This document shows, piece after piece, positions 39,386 to 50,143 of a stretch of 64,000 nt of DNA (position 1 is its first letter; each line of letters opens with the position of its first letter). The notes beneath the pieces were generated by a model. It was not told the origin of the DNA, did no database searches, and saw nothing but the letters and a program-made list of their open reading frames with translations. Origin of the DNA: Dipylidium caninum (Eukaryota > Platyhelminthes > Cestoda > Cyclophyllidea > Dipylidiidae). A program made the position numbers and the translations under genes. The stretch lies in the NCBI GenBank assembly GCA_017562135.1, contig QEYB01001046.1, positions 5,518,001-5,582,000 of the forward strand, written 5' to 3'.

Positions 39386-41100
39386 CTATCCTTATATCGG
39401 TTTAAACGTTCTGAAGTATTAATGTATTTACGAGTAGTTGTTCTTTTCCAAATCTTTGAGGCTATATAAGTTGTTTGGACATTTGTTTCATGGGAACGAC
39501 ACTTTCTCTGTTGTCAGTTGTTAAATTATCTTGTTAGAGCTTGAACAAACTTCAACCTTACTGCGTTTTACGCTTAATCGATTTGGTTTGTATTAATTTC
39601 AGATTTTCACAGTGGATCTGTCGATTTTACTAATATTTGTCATTAGTGCTTGCGGGGCAAAAAAAAGATGTCTGAAGTGTAAGGTCTGTAAGATTAAAAG
39701 TTATTTATATTTCAAATAATCGCCCAGCAAAAATGACGGACATGGTTTTAGTTAGGTTAAAGGCCACACGCATAAATCTACGTCGGTTTGGCTACGATCG
39801 TGGGGCAGAAATCATTAAATGACAGAGTGGATCGGTATCATACGCTGTTAGTCTGTCGCCATTGTGTTTAATAAGTGCATCGAAAAGTAACGACCAACGG
39901 GAACTGTGATAGTGTGCATTAATCATTGAATTGGGACTGGTAAATGAAAGTGGAAGTATATATGATTTTATTGTGGAGCGGAAAAGTCCCTAAGTCCGGA
40001 TGCGAATCGGGTTGGGATAATAGGCGACGCCTTTAAGTGGTGGGTAGTTGAGCACAGCGTGGGCGAAGCAGGCATATTCTTTTTAGCATTGATAAGTAAA
40101 GGTCGGTTATTCGCAAGTCGCTTTCACCACGCGAGGTGTCGACGCTTATCATGTAGGCCTGGAACCGGGTTGTGTCGTCTGGGCCTTCGCGCTAAAAGTG
40201 AAATTCCTGGTTTAACTTTGATTTTACAAGCGATGTCTAAACAGATCGTATGCAGTTGATTGATATCGGCCGTGTTCTGGGATGCTATAAGGGCCCGTAG
40301 GCAGATGAATTCGCCGTAAAGCATGCCTAAAAGAGGAATTTGTGAAATTTGCTTTACCCAGTCATCTTAATAGCAGATGGATATAAGGTATTTTAGTAAG
40401 TCTTCGAATCTTTAGGAGAATCGAGGTCTGGATAATGAAATCACAATTTCACATTCCACTCTGTTAACGAGTTAAATAGGTAAAGACTAGCTGAGGAGGC
40501 CAGCGCTAGTAGCTCAAATATTTGTGCAGGCCGCATCATCGGGTTCCCAACTTGAATTCACAAAGGTTGAAATATGGATGGCATGTTCTTTTTACACCAA
40601 ATATATGTCATAATTGTATTTGCATCTAGCATTTATGGTACAAGACCATATATTACTAAAATCATCGTTCCTATATAACTGGACATTTGAACAGGCTTTG
40701 TATTATTGGAACTAATATCACTGAAATAAAATTTTATTGCCCAGTAAAGTTTTTGACAGATCCGTAAATAATCGTTTATTTGTTAAACACATCAGTCACC
40801 CGTGTGTTTTTTGAAGACCACCAGCGAGTACTTTCTGGATTTCCGATTCTTGTGACATTAACACTCGAATCATATCGTACTAAATAAGTATTCTTTTGCG
40901 AAATTTCTCTGTCTTTCTCCTTCTGAGGCAATGATCATAAATTCCTTGCTTTCATTGGATTTGTTGGTGTTCTCATCTATTATTTTTTGTAACTAGTCTC
41001 TCTTTCTTTCTGTTGATTTTTTATATGTCCACAAAACTGGCCTCTGATAATGATGTCGAATAGGATAGCGAACTAACTTTTGTCATTACCTAGAAGCGCC
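39386..41100. other. Intergenic between NDUFB3 and ZC3H10
   Basis: The stretch holds the NDUFB3 3' UTR and the ZC3H10 5' flank. No gene is recognised. The plus strand is T-rich in most of it, and a GC-richer patch lies near 39960-40260. Just before the ZC3H10 ATG the sequence TTTTGTCATTACCTAG looks like an acceptor, either for a 5' UTR intron or for spliced-leader addition. Confidence 0.55.
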
Positions 41101-44100
41101 ATGCAAGCCGAGCAGCCTTTCCCCGGTTCCAACGAAACCCCTAAATCTTTTCCGGTTGACGACAATGATATATGCAGAGACTTTCTCAGAAATGTCTGTA
41201 AAAGGGGAAAGAAATGCAAATATAAACATCCTGCTATTGCTTCCACGATTGACTCTTCGTAAGTATCAAAATGATGTGCGCACGAGTTATTTTGCAAATT
41301 TTACTATATTTCGATTAAGCTAACATTATCTTGATACGGTGGCGTTTGAAAAATTTCAGTACATTGCAAAATATTTTGCCTTAAGATTTTTGTTACGACA
41401 ACGTTCTTTTGATTAGTGTGGGTCGCGATTTATCACTTTGCTGATTTTCTATCTTCATAGACGTGAACCAATTTTTTGCCATGATTATCAAAATGGAGTG
41501 TGTCACCGACCGTCGTGCAAATTTCTACATTTTACGAAGAGGGAGGAAGTGTATTACCGACTCCAGGGCTCAACTCCACTTCTTCAAATGCCGGAAAACA
41601 ACTGTCTTGCTGCAGAAGTCCCTGTTTGCAAGGTTTGACCGGTTTTGATTTTTATTTCGACTTTCGTGTCGTCCAGACCTAACTATGTATATAGTATTTT
41701 CAACTTTCTATAATATTCTACCTCTTAATATTTCACTTGTTTTGCTTAAAATCTGGTTTTTTCTACTTTGTTATAAGATTGTTCCCAGATATTGCAAAGT
41801 ATATAATTTTATTCACTGTTCTCTTCCGTTGCTAAAGGACTTTTTGAATCACAACTGCCACCGTGGCTCTTCCTGTAAATTTCTACATGGCAAAATAGCC
41901 TCCAGCCCATCCACTTCTTCTATGGACAACCCTGCAAACAAACCTCCAATGTATCATAGTTTAGCTCCTTCATCTTATTCGGCTCATACGAGTCAGCTAT
42001 CGCGTCAACATGTGCAGTTCTCTGATGGTAACGGATCTGCTATTTCTCCTCCTCGCACCTCCGAGTCTGCCGTTACTACACCAGAGACGACCGCGATGGT
42101 TGCTGCGGCGGCTGCCGCTGGTTATCTTGCTATGCAGAAGCACGGTCAACAACAACAGCATCAACATGGGGCTGGAGTGCAAGGCTCTTCTCCCGTGACT
42201 CCTCTTTCCACCTCTGCCCTCCCTCCAGCTTCCGCTGCTGCCGTTGCCGCAGCAGCTGCTGCGACTGCTCTCGCCACCACGCAACACCACCAGCAGCAGC
42301 ACGCTCCTCTTAATCAAAGGGTAAACTATCTCTCCTACCTCCACCGTTGCGACGTCATCAGATCACTTCATGAAATTAAGGAATTAATGTTGATAAGTAA
42401 CTTTAATTGGACCATGGTATTAACGATGGCAAATTCTATCTGGTTTCATTTCAGTATCCTGAAACCGCGTTATCTGACCCTCAGTCTACCGGTATACCTG
42501 TTATGCAAACTATATTAGGAGCGGTGACCAATCCAAATGTATTGCATTCACGCAGTTCAGGTGATTCTGCATATTCTTCGCCCACCCCACTTTCATCTAC
42601 TGTACTTCCAAACGAAATTACTTGTCAATATTATCAAGGGAATGGTGGGACCAGGAATAGCCGTAATTCTCATTTCTGTGTTAAACCTGGTAAGATTTGA
42701 TTTCTTTTCTTTCTAGTTAATCACAAGTTTTGCTTTGACATTTCGTTTTAGATGATCAAGTTTCTGTACCTATTGATTTTAACCTACCATCTCTCACCAA
42801 TCATTCTACAAAAGTGGCGAATTGTGTGAATTCTGATGTTCTGAAAAAACCAATTAATTCTCATGCATCTCTCGGTCAACACAGTCAGCAACAACAAGAT
42901 GCAAATACAGCGGCTGCAGTAGCGGCTGCAGCGTGTTTCGGTAATGCTTTTACACTTCATGGCTGTTATGGAACGTTGAATTCAATATGTACTCGGATTA
43001 CGACATTTATTATTAATAGGTGCTATTCTGTCTCAACCAGTTGCTGCTGCTGCAGCAGCTTCGCACGTCGCTGTATCGAAACCAACAGCCGGCGAACTTC
43101 TCTCTCAGGCGGTTGGGGGAGATTGTACCCTCTCTTCGATAGCTGCATCTCCGGCTGCAATAGTAACGCAACCCCCTTCTAGTGGGGTGACACCGCCAGC
43201 ACCACCACCAACTGCTGTTGCAGCCGCAGCCGCAGCTGCTGTAGCCGCTGCCGTTGTCAGTTCAGCTGGACCCTCGGCTGCCGTCGCCGCCATTTCGGCT
43301 GCGCATCTTGCCTCCTCTTCCCTTACTCACGCACACTCGGCTACGTATGTTTCCTGCTCGCCCACTGGTACTAGCTCGGCGTTACCTGTCAATGGCAGGT
43401 ATCTTTACACATCGACTTCTACGTTTCCTTCGTTTTCTTACTGAGTTAATTTTTTGGTTATTTGGATAGGCCAAGGATAAGGACACTCCTTCTGGTTGTA
43501 CAAGAGACCAATCCAAATTCATTTTAACTTAACAATACCTTTTCGAAATAATTTTGAATGTTTTACTTTACTTACTTGAATAGAGTGACTTATCTTCTTT
43601 ACCGCTCATTTTCCAGAATTTGAAATTTTACTACTAGTTTTTTCACCTTTTAAGCCGGTTTGTGACGAACATGAAGACATCTCCAGCTATTGATTCGATT
43701 GGCGTTGGAGGCCGTCACAGAAGAGTGTGTGCCCCTAACGAAACCAGAGTGGATGTGTATGGTCCCGACGAAACTATGTCTCTTCATCTAAATATGTCGC
43801 CATCTCCACCGGCAGCACCATCTGTGATGCCTACAATTGGTGCCACTGCTGCTGCTACTCCTCCACTCGGTTCATCTGCTGCAACAGCCGCTTATACTGC
43901 TACAATGACGACAGCAGCCGCTGCCGCTGCAATGGCTGCTGCGGTTGCTGTGGAAGAACATAATCAAAAGAAAAACGCCGCTGCAGCTGCAATGGCCGCA
44001 TTTAATGAGAGCGCTGCCCTCGCCGTAAGCTGTTGTTTAATTCTTTTCAAGCTAATAGTACTTCCGTGCCTTAAATGTGGACACTGGCGAATAATATACA

Positions 44101-45276
44101 TTTAAATTTTTGAATTCCAGCATGGAGTTCCAAGTATTACTCGGATCACTGAACACGCCCCTCTATCACCCGAATCTCTGCCTTCTTCAAGTCTAACTGC
44201 AGCTACTAAATCTTCTCTGTCAGAGGCATCTAGTATTTACCCTTTGCCAACTGGCAAGCCTGTTTCACACGGCCGAATGCGTGTCCCTCATAATCGCCAC
44301 CGGGCGCACTTTTCAGCCTTCGATTTGGTAGACGATGAGAGCTACGAGGAAAGCTATTACGATGACGAAGATGATGAGGGCGATGAAATAAGTAGTACAG
44401 CTATAAATCCGCATCAAAACGACCGCAAGTGCTCCAGGGTGGGCCGATCGTGCTCCCCAGATCACACATTTGGACGCAGTCGGCCGATCGTTGATAAGCC
44501 ACGCCAACGGTCGCTCTCCTATCCTGCCTGTACTCCTCGCTCGGAACACAATTCAGGGAAAGTAAATACAGAACGGTTGACCAACGTGTCAGACGCCTCT
44601 TTACTTCCTTTATCTCCACAAGTTTCATGCATAAATCCAGCAATGGCGCCGCCGCATGTATATCGTGAGTGCGGTATTCCTTCTAAACGACCCAAGCTTG
44701 TTTCACGCGACAATGGCCACGTTGTTTCTCCCACTTCGTCAACTTATGCACACCGTCGATACCACCATTTTCCCAGACAGATACGACACATTGACATGGA
44801 ATCGGAGATGGACGACGATGAAGAGTTCTGTTATACCGAGTTTTACAGCCCGGCATCTGTAGTCGCCCCACCATCCTACAGAGAACGAATACGTGCCCTC
44901 AAGCGTGAAAATACACGATTGCGGTTGCATTTGCAAAGAGTGATTCAGCAGCGGAATCAACTGCAAATTGAAAATCATACTTTGGTCAAACAAAACCTCA
45001 AGTTGCGCAAATTCGGCTCTTCGATCAAAAGAATAAATTTGTTTTCGGGTAGTATGTCAATGAAGCAGCCACCATCATTTTTGCCAGCTGAAACGAAGCA
45101 GAGGCTCCTTCAACCGCCCTCTTCTTGTCGACAATCGACACCCTCAGTTCCAAGCTGCAAACAATCCGGTGAGTACCCCCTCCATTGTCATTGGTCTCGG
45201 AACCGAACATTTTTTCACGGAAAACCGCATTTGTCTCCCGTGATGTTCCCCAAACTTATTTGCAGTTAAGCAGTAA
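41101..45276 (+). CDS. ZC3H10: ZC3H10-like triple CCCH zinc-finger protein with poly-Ala expansions and coiled coil
   Basis: RNA-binding CCCH protein. Nine exons: 41101..41258, 41461..41632, 41838..42320, 42455..42689, 42752..42940, 43020..43398, 43655..44024, 44121..45168 and 45266..45276. All phases agree (1014 residues). Zinc finger 1 is C25-C33-C39-H43 in ICRDFLRNVCKRGKKCKYKH, almost identical to human. Finger 2 is C59-C67-C72-H76 and finger 3 is C109-C117-C123-H127, in the same order as the human protein. The middle (about residues 140-660) is rich in Ser, Pro, Gln and Ala, with several poly-Ala runs. An acidic stretch (DDESYEESYYDDEDDEGDE) follows. A coiled coil near 914-962 (RALKRENTRLRLHLQRVIQQ) matches the leucine-rich coil of human ZC3H10. 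It is more than twice the human length (434). The tiny last exon (VKQ, stop) is the least certain; without it the frame closes at 45269. Confidence 0.9.
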
Positions 45277-46835
45277 ATGTCAGTCACTGACGTTGATTAA
45301 GAGATTTTTCGTCTCGTTTTAGTAACCCGCAATTCGTACCAACCGCCACAATGAACGGATCAGACCCCCACAATGTGTATAATTTTTTCTCGCTCTGATT
45401 GTGAACGGTACTATAACCGCCTTATATCCACTCTTCACTGTTCACAACTTCGTGACGTAATCTCTAGAAAATAATCCTTTTATATACTGTAAATATCGGG
45501 TTGCTGTGCTTTAATACTTTGACTTGAATGAATTATGTCTATTTAGAGTCTAAAAATCCGCCGCGCTCTGCTGTAACTATACCCATATAGAGTCTCTATC
45601 TTCATGTTAACCGCTTGCGGAGTTGGCGAAGACTACACAGAGGGCGTTTTAAAGTTACGTGAATTTAATTTGATGATTGGTTAGGGTGAGGCTGTCGGGG
45701 AGATTCAGTGAACACATTTACTGATGATTTAACAGTTAGTTTGCGTAATATAGAGTTAACGCAAGACTAAGAAAAAAGAGGCCTTGTATCAATGATGCTT
45801 TGTCGGGAGCACACGTTTTTACTTCTTCCACTTTTTGCCACTTTTGCCTTGATGTGCATGATCAGGCCCAGAATGACGAGTTTTTAATAGAGGAATAGTT
45901 TTGCCAAGATAAACTAACAACGACTGCCGCGAGGGGAACCTGGTGTTCAATAGCCGTGACTTCATAACAACTTACTGTTGCAGGCAGGGCGTCCCGTCAT
46001 CGTTCTTTAGCTGAACTTTCACACGCCATCGATTCTGTGATTCCGCTGGGTCTCTTTCACGGGAATATACCTAAAGAATATTGCACTTCAAAATACCACT
46101 TTATTTTCGGCCAGATATCGAAATCCCAGACTTTGTAAAACTGCGCAGATTTCGTGGTGTTTTGGGTTGTCGATGCCTTGATCGATGGAAACCCTGCGTC
46201 CGCTTGCTCTTGTTACGCGATTATTCAAATAGACGGGATAGATACATATCCACCTTTCTGCTTCAGAATGTAACATTGAGGGAGAAAAAGGCTTCGAGGC
46301 AACCGAATCCATCCGCCTGTGGTGAGGTAACACGGCAAAATCCGCGCTAGTAGAGAAATCAATAAAACAAAGGTAATAGCTTCGGTATATACGTAAAGTA
46401 CGAGGGGAATAAATGAGGCACTAATGGCAGTTTTGCAAAATATCACGAAAGCTGCACACGTATTTCAATGTGGTACTAATAAGAAATGGGCGCGATCGGA
46501 CGCTGAACTAGATGGCGCCAATACTGAACGACCTTCACGTGACTTTATTTATGTGTCATCTTAGATGGTAATTGCTTCGTTTAAATGATATAATTGCTTG
46601 ATTTGGATTGCCAGAGAGAAATCGCCCCACCATACTAATTAAGTAACATAAAAATTCTAGTTAAATATAACTTCTCTTCAACCTATAAATGGAATAATAT
46701 ACCATCCTTCCCTTTATTCGATATCTCGCTGCAATTTGCCATCGGATTTAACATGCCTTCCTAACCTGTTAGTCTAAGACCTGATTCGCGCTATTCGTGC
46801 CGGTTTTTTGACGCTGGTGACGCGCGTTCTCCGAG
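45277..46835. other. Intergenic between ZC3H10 and mitoguardin
   Basis: The stretch holds the ZC3H10 3' UTR and the mitoguardin promoter. Short overlapping frames near 46080-46450 on both strands show no motif. No repeat or RNA gene was seen. Confidence 0.5.
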
Positions 46836-48927
46836 ATGCCTAGGCACTGGATAATACGTATCCGAAAGCCGTCTACAATTACCGTTCTATCTATTTTTGT
46901 CGGAGGAACTGCGGTTTTATGTGCATTTTATTTCATTAAACGGCTGCTCTCCGATTCGTCGAGCCGAAGTAATGCTCGATTTGTACAAGGACGATCAAAA
47001 ACTGCTGATTCCGACTTCTCGTACATCTCTCGAAGTCACTTAGATGAAACTCCATCTACGAGATCTCCTGTCACTGCTTTGTCGAATCGCAAATCATGCA
47101 GTAGGATATTTACTCGCCGTACATCTCTCTCCACAGCCGCGCCTCTCATAGTTGATTGTGGAACAATCGGTTTAGGAACCTTGAATAAGATCGTGGAGCA
47201 GTTGGAAAATTGCATAAATAAAATTAATATTACCATTCATCAGTCGGATGCAAAAGACATTAGCACCGATATACTTCTTCAAGAGTTGCAAAAATTTTTA
47301 GAGACTTCATACCTCTTGAGGGAGCAATTCAAACGCACTTTCATCCAGCAAACTCCTGCCTTTACTCCTGAGCTTCAATGCTTCGATTCTTTCTCAGACG
47401 AATCTGAGTCTTATTTTTCTACTGTCGAAGAGATTGACTTTTCCGAATTAGAACTTCAGATTTTATCAAACTTTCATCGCCCATTATATCGGAGTGCTCT
47501 GAGAGAGTTAAATAATGAAACTTAACCTTGAGGTATTTTATACCTGGTCACTACTCTTATTCTTGCTACTCTGTTTTTACGTGAGAATAAACTTCGCTGC
47601 TGGCTTTTATCAGTCTCCGTTTCCGTTATGCAATAGACTTATTTTTTGGCTGTAAACTGTACTCAAGGATAATTGCGTTTGCCACAATTATGTTTTAGTT
47701 GAGGCTTCTGATTTCGTTTTGTAAATCACTTTGCGTCATAAACTATGCTTTGCTCACATAAGTGCTCTACATAGGTATATTCGCACGGAAATGATGAATT
47801 GCCAGTCAGATATTGAATACCTTGGTAAAGTAATATGTATCCGTCATGGGTTTGACTACATCTTCGATCACGCAGAACATGTTGCTTGGCTTACACAAGT
47901 TGGAAGATCGCTAGCGTGTGGTGCCCTCATCTGTCTTGGATCCGGAACTTCGGATTTCGAAGAAGCTTATTTGTACGTTCTTCTCAGCCTCTTTTTTGAT
48001 TTCTTAGTATAGGGAGGATTTTCACTTCAATTTTATTGTTACTTTTTGGCGTCCTAGTAAAAAATTCAAACATTAATCTTGATGTCAATATATATTATGA
48101 CGACCTCTTTTTGTCTACTTCAGACTGACATGCTTTTTCATGTCGCTTTTGTCAATTTTAGAACTCTTCTGAAATATCTAGAGTCGCTTAAGGATCCTCA
48201 AAGTCTCACGAAGTTTGTTGACGAACTGGCAAGCAAGGGCATCCAATCCTTAAACTTTTATGATATATTTTTTGACCGTATCCTGATAGATGCTCTGGAG
48301 AACCTCAGTGATCCACCCTCTTCAATCTTAGCTTTGACACGTAACACATGGCTCAGTCCCAGTTTCAAGCGTTCCGCTCTTAACTCAGCTGTATGGACCA
48401 TTATGACAGCAAAACGCAAGTTACTTAAGTACCCAGATGGTTTATTTGCCATCTACTATCGCGTGGTGGAAACTGTTGCGGCCCCTTTGGCATGGGGCTT
48501 CCTGGGATCTGATAATGCGCTCAATATTTTTTGTGATTCGTTTCGCAACGAAGTGGTCACTTTTGTACGCTCGCTTTTCAGGTTTGGCGATGCTGATGCT
48601 TCAAACGCCGAAGACGGTGTATCTAGTTCTTCTGCCTACTTAGAATTTGTAGAAAATGAATCTGATTCTGAAGACGATACCACACTCATTCCTGATGGGG
48701 ATAGTCGGGTCCCACCTCATGGCTCCTATGTGGGCATGGACTTTACGAGTATTGAGGCTTTGTCCGCATGTATCTGCGCCAATTTTGAAGTCCTCCAACG
48801 ACAACTTGCCTCCTTGATTATCGACTTCTCAATGAACACAAACACACCTCTACAAGCCACCATCATCGAGGGGTTAAAGCTAAGTCAGCCGCCATTGTCG
48901 GGAGCTTATGTTAATGGTAGGTGGTGA
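46836..48927 (+). CDS. MIGA: Mitoguardin (MIGA/FAM73), outer mitochondrial membrane protein
   Basis: Outer-membrane protein that promotes mitochondrial fusion and, in mammals, contacts ER through VAP proteins and carries lipid. Exons: 46836..47506, 47775..47972 and 48162..48927; phases 2 and 2 agree (544 residues; human paralogues are about 590-630). An N-terminal membrane anchor lies at residues 16-36. An FFAT-like motif, ESYFSTVEE (191-199), follows an acidic tract. The conserved domain begins YIRTEMMNCQSDIEYLGKVI and runs through ASKGIQSLNFYDIFFDRILI, TRNTWLSPSFKRSALNSAVW and KRKLLKYPDG, matching the FAM73 core (NFYDVVLDFILMDA; LRNRWLSDSFKETAL). The first donor (GTTAAA) is weak, so that junction is tentative. 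A GTAGGT donor lies only a few bases before the stop (after 48916), so a further 3' exon is possible. Confidence 0.9.
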
Positions 48928-50143
48928 ACCTGTGGATTATTTTGTCGCCGTTTCCCTATGACTTGTCATTTTTTTGATATTAAAATGTATGCTATTCGGT
49001 TTGTTTCGTGCTTAACTTACCATTCCAGTTATCTATAGTAGATGTATTTATTGTATCCAGTATCCCTAACATGACCTCTTCTATCACCGGCCTAAATGTA
49101 TCAGTAGCGAAGTTTTTAACTTGCTACTAACCTAACTTGAGGTAGAACATTTGGTACTTTTAATATTTAGCACAAACTGCTCATAGCTTCGGCCTAACGA
49201 CCAACGCATTTCAACGCCTGAATGGTTCAAAAACTTCAACTTAATTGAACAACTCCCCTCACATCTGTCTTGATCGGCAGCGTTAAAGCGCCATGTTATT
49301 ACCACGCTTCTGATCCTTAAAATATCCAAAGTCATGTTACCTGCTTACACGGATGTTGGAGGCCCCGATATTTGTGCACGCATAAGCGCTCCGTTCACGG
49401 ATAAAGAAGCTGTCTCAGTTGAAATCTCTCAAGCGGGCAGCACTGCGCCGTCAGAAGGCGGTACCTGCAGTCCACTGTCAATCATAATGTTTGTCCATTT
49501 TCAAAAAGCCTTATAGGGTGAGGTTAGGAACCGCAGAAGTCTCCGTCACAGGTGTAGCGGTGTTGAACGCTAGCAAAAACAACAACCGATTCGAGTAGGA
49601 AAATCTCCCCCACCTTGAGGTTTGCACAATTTCATCCACTTTCGTGCACTTGTCATTTTCCCGATTATTTTGAATATATTCAGTTATCTATGAACTTATT
49701 GTGATTATTAGCCTCGAGGATTTTTTTGTCGAATTCCTATCTGAAAACCCAATTCAATTGAACATGGGAGGAGGACAAGGGATATTTCGACGCTCTTGCG
49801 GGAGATTGACGTACTAAACAATCTATGTGCTCAACCCGTACGTTGTGATACTCATAAGTCTAGAGTAGGGGCATACTCGATTTTCATTAGTGATGAAAAT
49901 AGATCGATGTTAACGGCGCAAAAGAAAGTAGAAAGAGAAGCCAAGTTAGTTTGCTAAAAATCGGCGGAAGTGAATAAAATAAGGATGGTGTAAGTGTACA
50001 GAGACATGGAGAACGAAGAAGCCAATAAAATGAAGGTTATTAAGAATGCGCGTTCTGGGGACCACTAGATTGGGACAGGGGAAATGGCATATAATAGTAA
50101 GATAGACTGATGGTGAAGACAAACCCCACGAGACCCGATGTCA
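48928..50143. other. Convergent intergenic region between MIGA and the adenylyl cyclase gene
   Basis: Two 3' ends face each other here. A short plus-strand frame at 49334-49516 might be a terminal MIGA exon but shows no similarity I can name. The plus strand is T-rich up to about 49.7 kb and A-rich after about 49.86 kb, in line with the two opposing transcripts meeting in between. Confidence 0.5.

Noticed and set aside
44313..45210. Several minus-strand frames of 60-84 codons under ZC3H10 exon 8
   Set aside because: They are shadows of the long plus-strand exon; no splice sites or motifs support them.
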